Source of the DNA: Rhodothermales bacterium
GTDB taxonomy: Bacteria; Bacteroidota; Rhodothermia; Rhodothermales; VXPQ01
Direction of reading: 5' to 3'
DNA: 6,128 bases
Assembly (NCBI GenBank): GCA_028283985.1
Contig: JANQSQ010000049.1
Location: 1 to 6,128 of the forward strand
Below are positions 1-5,570 of this stretch, in pieces. Position numbers and translations under genes: made by a program. Numbering within the stretch: position 1 is the first letter of the stretch; the number at the start of each line of letters is the position of its first letter. The notes beneath the pieces were generated by a model that was not told the origin of the DNA, did not search any database, and saw nothing but the letters and a program-made list of their open reading frames with translations.

Positions 1-447
1 AAGAACTGGAGCCATGAGGGAGGTATCGCCACGCCGTTCATCGCCCGGTGGCCCGAGCGGATCGGGGCGGGCGGAATTACCCCTGAGATCGCTCACCTTA
101 TCGATGTGATGGCGACCGCCGTAGACGCCGCCGATGCCGAATACCCGGGAACCTGGCGTAACGAACGCATTCACCCCCTTGAGGGAAAATCCCTGGTGCC
201 TGTCTTCGAGCAGGGGATGCGGGAAGGGCACGACGCCCTGTTCTTCGAATGGAACGCCGGAAAAGCCGTGCGCAGCGGCCGGTGGAAACTCGTCGATGCG
301 CGGGGACCGGATACGCACTGGGAGTTATACGATATGGAGACGGACCGCACGGAAACCCGCAATCTGGCGGCGATTCATCCGGAGCGGGTGGACACCCTGG
401 CGGCGATGTGGGAAGCCTGGGCGGAGCGAGTGGGCGTGACACACTAA
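1..447 (+). CDS. Sulfatase, C-terminal part (5' end outside window)
   Basis: This is the C-terminal end, about 148 codons, of a type I sulfatase (alkaline phosphatase superfamily), an enzyme that hydrolyses sulfate esters, usually on sulfated glycans. It is open in frame 1 from the first base to TAA at 445-447. Near the start it reads KNWSHEGGIATPFIARWP, the familiar late sulfatase motif whose Lys is an active-site residue. Next come EGKSLVPVF and an RSGRWKLV segment, and the C-terminus reads WELYDMETDRTETRNLA, as in the usual C-terminal subdomain. The FGly-forming Cys motif and the metal-binding Asp residues lie upstream and cannot be checked. Only 12 bp separate it from the next sulfatase on the same strand, so the two are probably co-transcribed. 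The family call is firm; the substrate is unknown. Confidence 0.9.
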   Translation, partial: KNWSHEGGIATPFIARWPERIGAGGITPEIAHLIDVMATAVDAADAEYPGTWRNERIHPLEGKSLVPVFEQGMREGHDALFFEWNAGKAVRSGRWKLVDARGPDTHWELYDMETDRTETRNLAAIHPERVDTLAAMWEAWAERVGVTH

Positions 448-459
448 CCGGTACAAGAG

Positions 460-1845
460 ATGACCAACCCCCTGAAAATCATGAAGCATATGTCCCGCCT
501 GGCGCTCTTGCCGGCCCTGTTATGCCTGCCGGCGTTTTTCACGCATGCGGACGCCCTCGGACAAGCGCCGGACGCGCCCCCGAACATCATCGTGCTGTTC
601 GCCGACGATCTGGGATACGGAGACCTGAGCAGTTACGGGAATCCGACCATCCGCACGCCGCAGCTCGACCGCATGGCCGACGAAGGGATTCGCCTGACCT
701 CCTTCTATGTGACCGCGGCGGTCTGCACGCCGTCGCGGGGCGGCCTGCTCACGGGCCGCTACCCGATCCGCCACCTTCCGCATAATCTCGGGCCGGACTC
801 GAGAAACGGGTTGCCGCTCGAGGAAACGCTGATCGGGGAACCGTTGCAGGAACACGGGTACCAGACCATGATGGTCGGGAAATGGCACCTCGGACATGCA
901 GAGGACGCCTACATGCCTGTCTCGCGGGGCTTCGATCATTACTACGGCCTGCGCTACAGCAACGACATGATCCGCCCGTGGGTGCAGACCGACGTGCCGC
1001 TGTATATGTTCAGGGACCTGGAGCCGATCCGCGAACCCCTGAACCAGGATACGCTGACCGTGACGTACACGAAGGAAGCCATCCGCTTCATCGAGGAAGC
1101 GGGGCCGGAGCCTTTCTTCCTGTATCTGGCGTACGGGATGCCGCATGTGCCCGTGTACGCGGCCCCCCACCGGGACGGGCGGTCCCGAAAGGGGCTGTAC
1201 GGAGACGTAATCGAAACCATCGACTGGAGCGTGGGAGAGATTCTGGCTACGCTCAAGGCCCAGGGGCTGGACAAGCGCACCCTGGTCATCTTCACCAGCG
1301 ACAACGGTCCGTGGCAGGCCATGCCGGACCGCATGTTCCAGACCGATATGATGCCGCTGCACGAGCCCGTCAAGCCGTGGCACAGCGGATCGGCGGGGCC
1401 TTTGCGCGGATACAAGGGCACCACGTTCGAGGGCGGCTTCCGGGTGCCGTTCATTGCCCGCTGGCCGGGGCGGATACCGGCCGGGCGCGTCTCCGCGGAC
1501 ATGCTGGCCTCGCTTGATATCTTCCCGACCCTGCTGGATGCGGCGGGCATTGCGCGGCCGGATAATCTGGACGGAACCAGTGCGCTGCCCTTCCTGACGA
1601 CGCGGGCCGTTTCGTCTCCAAGGGAAGTCTTCTATTATTACCTTGGGGCCCGGATCGAAGGCGTGCGGGAAGGACCCTGGAAACTACGGATTTCGGGGCT
1701 GCCCGAAGGAGCAACGGGAGAGCCCGCGCTGTATCATCTGGACGAGGATCCCGAGGAGAAATACAACCGGGCGGATATGTATCCGGACCTCGTAGCCCGC
1801 CTGCAGGCCGCCATGGAAGCGTTCGATGCGGAAGCGAGGCGGTGA
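460..1845 (+). CDS. Exported arylsulfatase (type I, Cys-type)
   Basis: Complete 461-residue sulfatase, a normal length for the family. Residues 1-35 form a signal peptide with a hydrophobic stretch around LALLPALLCLPAFF, so it should act in the periplasm or outside the cell. Metal-binding Asp49/Asp50 lie in FADDLGYGD. The sulfatase signature CTPSRGGLLTGR carries Cys89, which a maturation enzyme would convert to formylglycine. The second signature GYQTMMVGKWHLG holds Lys141 and His143. His229 (MPHVP), Asp281-Asn282 (TSDNG) and Lys319 (RGYKGTTFEGG) complete the active site. The segment RGFDHYYGLRYSNDM resembles arylsulfatase A/GALNS-like enzymes (S1 family). All expected catalytic residues are present. 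There is no clear Shine-Dalgarno. An alternative ATG at 481 (residue 8) would give a tidier signal peptide, so the first seven residues are uncertain. It likely works with the preceding sulfatase on sulfated polysaccharide; the exact substrate cannot be read. Confidence 0.95.
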   Translation: MTNPLKIMKHMSRLALLPALLCLPAFFTHADALGQAPDAPPNIIVLFADDLGYGDLSSYGNPTIRTPQLDRMADEGIRLTSFYVTAAVCTPSRGGLLTGRYPIRHLPHNLGPDSRNGLPLEETLIGEPLQEHGYQTMMVGKWHLGHAEDAYMPVSRGFDHYYGLRYSNDMIRPWVQTDVPLYMFRDLEPIREPLNQDTLTVTYTKEAIRFIEEAGPEPFFLYLAYGMPHVPVYAAPHRDGRSRKGLYGDVIETIDWSVGEILATLKAQGLDKRTLVIFTSDNGPWQAMPDRMFQTDMMPLHEPVKPWHSGSAGPLRGYKGTTFEGGFRVPFIARWPGRIPAGRVSADMLASLDIFPTLLDAAGIARPDNLDGTSALPFLTTRAVSSPREVFYYYLGARIEGVREGPWKLRISGLPEGATGEPALYHLDEDPEEKYNRADMYPDLVARLQAAMEAFDAEARR

Positions 1846-1855
1846 GTTCTTGCAA

Positions 1856-1936
1856 CCGGAGGACGGCATGTCATCCGGGGGGCTTCCGTTTCAACGATTC
1901 GCCTTCCGCAGCAACGGCCTTCGTCTCCTGGACGAA
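1856..1936. terminator. Possible convergent terminator region (two hairpins)
   Basis: The 118-bp gap between the sulfatase stop and the convergent regulator stop contains two inverted repeats. One is CCGGAGGA (1856-1863) with TCATCCGG (1871-1878), 8 bp with one mismatch and a 7-nt loop. The other is a perfect TTCGTC (1920-1925) with GACGAA (1931-1936) and a 5-nt loop. Neither is followed by a T-run on either strand, so neither is a textbook Rho-independent terminator. The call rests on position between convergent genes. Confidence 0.3.
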
Positions 1937-1963
1937 ATCCGGTTGAATAGAACTTCGGGAGGG

Positions 1964-2569
1964 CTACGCCGAATGGGTTGCCCGATATATCTTCGGAGAA
2001 CAGCCCACTTCCTGGGAAAACGCCTTGGAGAAAGCGGAAAGCGAGTTGTATCCAATCATCAGGGCAATGCCTCCTATCTTCACGGAAGAATGGGAAAGCA
2101 GATATTTTGCCATGACCAGTCGATGCCATCGGATATATTCCGTCACACGCATACGTGTGAAGTAGTTGAATTTCTGCGTATACGTCTTGTCCGAAATATC
2201 TAATTCATCCTTGATCCAGTTTACATTGAGATTGAAATCGAACGGATTATCGTTTATCAGTGCAATTATCTCTCGCACATCTCTGAGCCATGTACGATCA
2301 GGATCTGGCAATACGGAGCGGTATGAATCGAGGATCTTTTCCGCATTAGGAAATTGTCCGTTTTCTCCCGTTGGGCAGGGAGGTAAATTTTCGAGAAAGT
2401 GTTTTACCCTCTCCTTCAGGATGAACATCCACAAACGATCATATGCTTCCTGCTTGAACCGGTTTCGAAGCGTCTCGGCGGATATGTCCAACAGGTTGGC
2501 AACATCGTCAGGATCGTCGATTATCTGTATGTCCCGACGAATACGGTTCTTGATTTCCGAGATACTCAT
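1964..2569 (-). CDS. AraC-family transcriptional regulator with extra N-terminal HTH-like segment
   Basis: The 201-residue protein ends in an AraC/XylS DNA-binding domain at about residues 100-198. The first helix-turn-helix is at about 115-158 (KDELDISDKTYTQKF, then IRWHRLVMAKYLL). The second is at 163-196 (VKIGGIALMIGYNSLSAFSK, then SPKIYR), the most diagnostic part of the family. No sugar-binding cupin or receiver domain precedes it. Instead residues 21-62 (VANLLDISAETLRNRF, then ILKERVKHFLENL) look like a second copy of the first helix-turn-helix, joined by a linker. It is a cytoplasmic DNA-binding protein whose effector is unknown. The ATG at 2569 has no clear ribosome binding site, but a leader ORF ends 10 bp upstream. 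It is convergent with the sulfatases and codirectional with the small exported-protein genes, and could regulate either group (inference). Codon composition is much less GC-rich than the sulfatases. Confidence 0.85.
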   Translation of the reverse strand: MSISEIKNRIRRDIQIIDDPDDVANLLDISAETLRNRFKQEAYDRLWMFILKERVKHFLENLPPCPTGENGQFPNAEKILDSYRSVLPDPDRTWLRDVREIIALINDNPFDFNLNVNWIKDELDISDKTYTQKFNYFTRMRVTEYIRWHRLVMAKYLLSHSSVKIGGIALMIGYNSLSAFSKAFSQEVGCSPKIYRATHSA

Positions 2570-2579
2570 CGGTAAGGGC

Positions 2580-2684
2580 TCAAAGAATGGGAATTACGTA
2601 CAAAAGTTGCCAAGCCTCCGTTTGCTCCTTCGGCGTTGGTCGCCACTTCACCCGTCCTGGCCTGACCGCGTTCGCTACCGCCAT
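2580..2684 (-). CDS. Candidate 34-residue leader ORF ahead of the AraC-type regulator
   Basis: A short ORF starts at ATG 2684-2682 and ends in TGA at 2582-2580, just 10 bp before the regulator start. It begins MAVANAVRPGRVKWRPTPKE and ends in a hydrophobic LLYVIPIL, so it is basic and then hydrophobic. The ATG lies about 27 bp downstream of a perfect TATAAT box, a sensible 5' UTR length, and the close spacing would allow translational coupling to the regulator. There is no clear ribosome binding site, and I recognise no family. The segment is more GC-rich than its flanks, so it could also be a remnant of another gene. The frame stays open upstream of the ATG only to a TAA that overlaps the TATAAT box. 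Confidence 0.25.
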   Translation of the reverse strand: MAVANAVRPGRVKWRPTPKEQTEAWQLLYVIPIL

Positions 2685-2710
2685 AGGGTTGACCCAGTTT
2701 TCATCATACG

Positions 2711-2774
2711 ATTATACACATATTTTTGTGTTCATTTCGTGACTATTTGGTGTTTGTCAGTGTTTTTTCGTGAC
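2711..2774 (-). promoter_or_regulatory. Putative promoter and operator of the AraC-type regulator
   Basis: Read on the minus strand there is a perfect TATAAT at 2716-2711. The region 17 bp upstream has no good -35 hexamer (CGAAAT). Instead GTCACGAAA occurs at 2743-2735, overlapping the -35 position, and again at 2774-2766, an exact 9-bp direct repeat with a 31-bp period (about three helical turns). Direct repeats replacing a weak -35 are typical of activator-dependent promoters, including AraC-family ones. That the neighbouring regulator binds here is inference. Confidence 0.45.
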
Positions 2775-2902
2775 CTTTTGTTGCATTTTTAATGAAAAAC
2801 CACGCTCCATGCAACTACACGCCATGTTGGACAGCGAACGACTACGAGGTCCTTTGGCTACCTTTGTATAACGATGCCGGGAAATTAATAAATAGGGACC
2901 TG

Positions 2903-3307
2903 CTAGGTGCCAAGCATCTCATCGCAATAAAATTCTCCGGCTACACGATCTTCATAGTTGTCAACGGTACTGACGTAAACAGCCACCCTACAGAGCCATC
3001 TCAAAAACCTTCTCCAAGGTCCCTCCTGTTCGACATAGACACTACTGTTCGAAATCGAAAAGGCGACACTGGAAGAAACTGAGAAATTGACAGTCTCTGC
3101 CAGCATCATATCAGTCTTGGAGGGTACCACGGGCAGGAATACAGAATCTTCAGGAATATCCGGAGCGTTATCGAAGAAGGCCGCCAAAGAGGAAGCAAAG
3201 CAACTCGAAGTATCCGAATTCTCAGCCTGCGCAGGGGCCGAGCCGAAAAGCACGACGACCAGAGAACAGACGAGCAACAAATCAGGGATGAAGAAAAGAC
3301 GTTTCAT
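2903..3307 (-). CDS. Small exported protein, family A copy 1 (unknown function)
   Basis: A 134-residue protein that I do not recognise. Residues 1-28 form a clear signal peptide: MKR, a hydrophobic LLLVCSLVVVLFG core, and APAQA before the predicted cleavage site, leaving a mature protein of about 106 residues. The mature start carries SSCFASSLAAFFDNAPDIPE, then VFLP, a Ser-rich stretch, and a basic-aromatic segment RRFLRWLC. The frame is open to 3457, but ATG 3307 is chosen because the paralogue at 5570 starts at the same MKR, and the upstream homology there is not in the same reading frame. Its core matches that paralogue and then diverges over about the last 30 residues. Relative to it, this copy has a longer Ser-rich stretch before the EQE segment. 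There is no Shine-Dalgarno; its own upstream element lies at 3393-3422. The stop overlaps a very small hairpin only. Confidence 0.7.
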   Translation of the reverse strand: MKRLFFIPDLLLVCSLVVVLFGSAPAQAENSDTSSCFASSLAAFFDNAPDIPEDSVFLPVVPSKTDMMLAETVNFSVSSSVAFSISNSSVYVEQEGPWRRFLRWLCRVAVYVSTVDNYEDRVAGEFYCDEMLGT

Positions 3308-3392
3308 GGTGGTAAGAAGATGATGAACAGGAGCCAGACTAAAGCGAGGCGAGGCCACGCGCAAACAGGCTACCACATGAATCCATATTCTA

Positions 3393-3422
3393 TTTTTCAA
3401 AAATCTTGAAAAAATGCTTGAA
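3393..3422 (-). promoter_or_regulatory. Conserved element upstream of A1
   Basis: An inverted repeat, TTTTTCAA (3393-3400) with TTGAAAAA (3406-3413), is perfect over 8 bp with a 5-bp spacer. On the minus strand TTCAAG occurs twice, at 3422-3417 and 3410-3405, with a 12-bp period. The same arrangement recurs ahead of A2 at the same distance, about 86-120 bp from the start codon. This argues for a promoter, operator or leader-RNA role. No consensus -10/-35 pair is obvious. Confidence 0.45.
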
Positions 3423-3425
3423 TAA

Positions 3426-3650
3426 TCGGATGATTCCCAAACAGGCAGTACCACCACCTACTGCGAGGAATTCTCCGTCAGTAAGAAGACGAGATCATCC
3501 CACAACTATCCCTGCTTCGCAACCTTACGTCCAAGTTCCAGCAAGGAACAGCTTCGCCGATGGATGGAACCTGAAGGAGGCACGCCTCACAAAGTGCTCT
3601 TAGAACCGCTGGCTGTCGGGCTCACCGAGGAACAGTCAAAAGCGGTTTAA
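3426..3650 (+). pseudogene. Possible gene remnant (weak)
   Basis: A plus-strand frame is open from 3426 to TAA at 3648-3650. The last part reads like real protein: KEQLRRWMEPEGGTPHKVLL followed by EPLAVGLTEEQSKAV. There is no ATG until 3564, which would leave only 28 residues, and the left end overlaps the conserved upstream element of A1. I do not recognise the sequence. It may be a 3' fragment of a displaced gene, or a chance open frame. Confidence 0.2.
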
Positions 3651-3671
3651 AGTGCTCATGTTGAAGTAGCC

Positions 3672-4346
3672 TCAATCCTTCGTAAAGGAGGCAAGGTCAT
3701 CCAGAAGTGGACGATAGAGCATCGAGACGCACGCCCAGTCGCGTTCATAATTTCCAGAGTCGGCATATTTCTTTCTGGCCGCAGGAGGATAGCTGCCTTC
3801 CTCATATAGCGTAAGCACTTTTGAGGCTGCACCGTGCGCTACCGAAGCAACGGAATCGATACGAGCATCGGGCCAATGCCCCCGTAAAAGAGGAAGTGCC
3901 TTCGGAATAAAGTCAATTCCCAAACCTTCTTCTTTCATAAGATAGTCAACATAAGATCCGATCCGTTCCTGATTAGACGATTTGTAATTTTCAATAAGTC
4001 GGGGCAGGAGGTGTAAATAAAATCTCAATACCTCTTTATGATTCTGAGGACTGAAATCATCATTACCAAGAATTTCCTGAATAGCCTTGTCAATGCGTTC
4101 AGGAGAATCTCCAGCTTCAATCATAAAATCTATATCTGTAGAAAGTCGGGCAAGTTTTCTTCTATCAAATGGATTCATTCGCATAGTCGAAGTTGGATAG
4201 GTAGCATAATAAATCTGTAAATCAGGTCGATACTGAATACCCGGATAAGGATTACAATCGACTTCATATTGTGCAAAAAGCACCTCGGCCGGCGAAGAAA
4301 TCAGAGCGATGGGGAAAAACAGGGAGGATAGTAAAAAGCGCTTCAT
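3672..4346 (-). CDS. Exported protein, family B copy 1 (unknown function)
   Basis: A 224-residue protein that I do not recognise. Residues 1-25 form a signal peptide (MKRFLLSSLFFPIALIS, cleavage near LFA/Q). The mature protein begins with a Cys31 motif VDCNPYPGIQYRPDLQIYYA and ends with Cys206 in YERDWACVSMLYRPLLDDLA. These two Cys residues are conserved in the copy at 4412-5083 and could form a disulfide in the periplasm or outside the cell. The middle is predicted mostly helical, for example EILGNDDF, YVDYLMKEEGLGIDF and RIDSVASVAHGAASKVL. No catalytic motif or lipobox is apparent; Cys31 sits after the cleavage region but lacks a lipobox. The start ATG 4346 is shared with the paralogue and preceded by a conserved leader without Shine-Dalgarno. 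It lies 65 bp downstream of the B2 stop and is probably co-transcribed with it. Confidence 0.75.
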   Translation of the reverse strand: MKRFLLSSLFFPIALISSPAEVLFAQYEVDCNPYPGIQYRPDLQIYYATYPTSTMRMNPFDRRKLARLSTDIDFMIEAGDSPERIDKAIQEILGNDDFSPQNHKEVLRFYLHLLPRLIENYKSSNQERIGSYVDYLMKEEGLGIDFIPKALPLLRGHWPDARIDSVASVAHGAASKVLTLYEEGSYPPAARKKYADSGNYERDWACVSMLYRPLLDDLASFTKD

Positions 4347-4396
4347 GACGGTTGAAAAGCAAAAACGAGGAAGCCGGCTAAAGAACGGTTAGGGGC
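4347..4396 (-). promoter_or_regulatory. Conserved leader of B1
   Basis: About 48 bp directly upstream of the B1 start match the sequence upstream of B2 almost base for base. On the minus strand it includes GGCTTCCTCGTTTTTGC and then CAACCGTC just before ATG. It is pyrimidine-rich and has no Shine-Dalgarno. Part of a small hairpin, GTTAG (4388-4392) with CTAAC (4398-4402), sits at its distal end. The role is probably translation initiation or simply duplicated DNA. Confidence 0.4.
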
Positions 4397-4411
4397 ACTA
4401 ACGAGACAGCT

Positions 4412-5083
4412 TCAGTCCTCCATAAATGAGGCAAGTTCATCCAGAAATGGACGATACAGCATCGAGACACACGCCCAGTCACGTTCATAATTCCCAGAGT
4501 CGGCATAATCCTTGCTAGTCGCAGGAGGATAGCTGCCTTCCCCATACAGCCTAAGCATCTTCGAAGCTGCAGCATGTGCTACCGAAGCAACGGAATCGAT
4601 ACGAGCATCAGACCAATAACCCTGCAAAAGGGGAAGCGCCTTGGCAATAAAGTCAATCCCCAAACCTTCCTCTTTCATCAGATAGTCAATATAAGATCCG
4701 ATCCGATCCTGATTAGACGGTTGATAATCTTCAATAATCTGAGGTAATAAATCTCTCAAATAAAATCCTAACGTTTTACTATGGTTAAAGGGGATAAAAT
4801 CATCATTACCAAGAATTTCCTGAATAGCTTCATCAATGAGTTCAAGAGGAGCTTTATCTTCAATCATAATGCCTATATTCATAGACAGTCTGGAAAGTTT
4901 TCTTGCCGAAATTAAACCCATTCGAGTAGTTGGATATGTAGCACGATAAATCTGTAAATCCGGTCGATATTGAATATCTCTATAAGGATCACAATCAATC
5001 TCGTCTTGTGCGAAAAGGACCCCAACGGGCAAAGAAGCTCCCAGGATCAAAGAAAACAGCGAAGACAGGAAAAAGCGCTTCAT
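4412..5083 (-). CDS. Exported protein, family B copy 2 (unknown function)
   Basis: A 223-residue paralogue of the protein at 3672-4346. By eye about four-fifths of the last 100 residues are identical, with more change in the first half. It has the same signal peptide pattern (MKRFFLSSLF, ending LFAQ) and the same Cys31 motif (IDCDPYRDIQYRPDLQIYRA). It also shares the C-terminal Cys205 motif (YADSGNYERDWACVSMLYRP). Two single-residue indels separate the copies: one near residue 53 (PTSTMRM versus PTTRMG) and one near 111 (FYLHLLP versus FYLRDLLP). The frame continues to 5119, but ATG 5083 gives the signal peptide and matches its paralogue. It follows A2 by 106 bp, which contains a strong hairpin, and precedes B1 by 65 bp. 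Many differences from B1 change amino acids while the frame stays intact, so both copies appear to be functional genes. Confidence 0.75.
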   Translation of the reverse strand: MKRFFLSSLFSLILGASLPVGVLFAQDEIDCDPYRDIQYRPDLQIYRATYPTTRMGLISARKLSRLSMNIGIMIEDKAPLELIDEAIQEILGNDDFIPFNHSKTLGFYLRDLLPQIIEDYQPSNQDRIGSYIDYLMKEEGLGIDFIAKALPLLQGYWSDARIDSVASVAHAAASKMLRLYGEGSYPPATSKDYADSGNYERDWACVSMLYRPFLDELASFMED

Positions 5084-5132
5084 GATGGTTGAAAAAGCAA
5101 AAACGAGGAAGCCGGTCAAGCGAGGTTAGGGA
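5084..5132 (-). promoter_or_regulatory. Conserved leader of B2
   Basis: This is the counterpart of the leader ahead of B1. On the minus strand it carries GGCTTCCTCGTTTTTGC and CAACCATC next to the ATG. There is no Shine-Dalgarno. Its distal end runs into the hairpin at 5127-5163. Confidence 0.4.
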
Positions 5133-5163
5133 CGCCCACGAATATGCAACGTGGGCATCCCTA
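5127..5163 (-). terminator. 14-bp hairpin between A2 and B2
   Basis: The arms are 5127-5140 (TAGGGACGCCCACG) and 5150-5163 (CGTGGGCATCCCTA) with a 9-nt loop. The single non-Watson-Crick position would be a U-G wobble in minus-strand RNA but a C-A mismatch in plus-strand RNA, so the structure favours the strand on which the genes are transcribed. It lies 27 bp past the A2 stop. No T-run follows on the minus strand, so it could be an attenuator, an RNA processing or stability hairpin, or a partial terminator, rather than a full stop. Confidence 0.45.
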
Positions 5164-5189
5164 CAGATTAGCAAATCAAAGGAAAGGTA

Positions 5190-5570
5190 TCAACCCCATC
5201 GATCCTCACATCCCTGATATCTCTCTTCCTCACCTGCATCCGATCCAGAGAGCCAACCGCTGACATCAGTCGCTCCTTTACAGAGCCAGCGCATGGCCTT
5301 CTTAAACCAACGCCAACGCTCCTGCTCAGCATCGACACGTGTCGATGCTGATAAGTTGGCAGTCTTCGCTATTGTCAAGTCCGCCTCCGAGGATATCGCG
5401 GGCAGGAACACGGGAGTTTCAGGAACTTCGGGAGCCAGATCGAAGAAGGCCGCCACAGAGGAGGCAAAGCACTTTGAAGAATTCTCAGCCTGCGCAGGGG
5501 CCGAACCGAAAAGCACGACCGCCAGAGAACAGACGAGAAATACACGATGGATTAAGGAAAAACGTTTCAT
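5190..5570 (-). CDS. Small exported protein, family A copy 2 (unknown function)
   Basis: A 126-residue paralogue of the protein at 2903-3307; I recognise no family. The signal peptide (residues 1-28) ends in the identical LFGSAPAQA and is followed by EN, leaving about 98 mature residues. The conserved core reads KCFASSVAAFFDLAPEVPE, then VFLPAISSEAD, then an Ala/Ser stretch. After that comes EQERWRWFKKAMRWLCKGA, whose aromatic-basic character might suit membrane contact (inference only). The C-terminus (SDAGEEERYQGCEDRWG) is acidic and unlike copy 1. It contains Cys at about residue 32 and two further Cys, one in RWLC and one near the C-terminus. ATG 5570 is chosen by alignment with copy 1, although the frame extends to 5600. 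The coding region contains a 26-bp perfect palindrome. It is probably the first gene of the A2-B2-B1 unit. Confidence 0.7.
   Translation of the reverse strand: MKRFSLIHRVFLVCSLAVVLFGSAPAQAENSSKCFASSVAAFFDLAPEVPETPVFLPAISSEADLTIAKTANLSASTRVDAEQERWRWFKKAMRWLCKGATDVSGWLSGSDAGEEERYQGCEDRWG
5326..5351. repeat. Perfect 26-bp palindrome inside A2
   Basis: The half-site TCAGCATCGACAC (5326-5338) is followed with no spacer by its exact reverse complement (5339-5351), centred on CACGTG. It lies within the A2 coding region at the Ser-Thr-Arg-Val-Asp segment. The corresponding part of A1 has a longer, unrelated Ser-rich stretch and no palindrome. Confidence 0.9.

Larger units (their letters stand above)
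3308..3671. other. Gap between B1 and A1: A1 upstream block, repeats and a possible gene remnant
   Basis: This 364-bp gap has no intact gene. Positions 3308-3437 are homologous to the region upstream of A2 and probably carry the A1 promoter and leader. Positions 3591-3657 hold an exact 9-bp direct repeat AAAGTGCTC (3591-3599 and 3649-3657). Between the copies is a 7-bp inverted repeat, AACCGCT (3604-3610) with AGCGGTT (3641-3647). A plus-strand frame lacking a good start runs through the right part and is listed separately. Confidence 0.6.

Noticed and set aside
520..1383. Long minus-strand open frame across the sulfatase
   Set aside because: It is a GC-rich shadow of a sulfatase with all catalytic motifs.
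2143..2160. Inverted repeat TCACACG / CGTGTGA with 4-bp spacer
   Set aside because: It lies within the conserved coding part of the AraC-type gene and is short enough to be chance.
2689..2718. Plus-strand TTGACC, 18 bp, TATACA promoter-like pair
   Set aside because: No plus-strand gene follows that is not a shadow of A1, and the overlapping minus-strand TATAAT fits a real gene better.
2792..3082. 96-codon plus-strand ORF beginning MKNHAPCNYTPC
   Set aside because: Most of it is antisense to A1, which has a signal peptide and a paralogue; the ORF has no family features.
3308..3457. N-terminal extension of A1 upstream of ATG 3307
   Set aside because: It would bury the signal peptide, and in the paralogue the homologous region is not in the same frame as the start.
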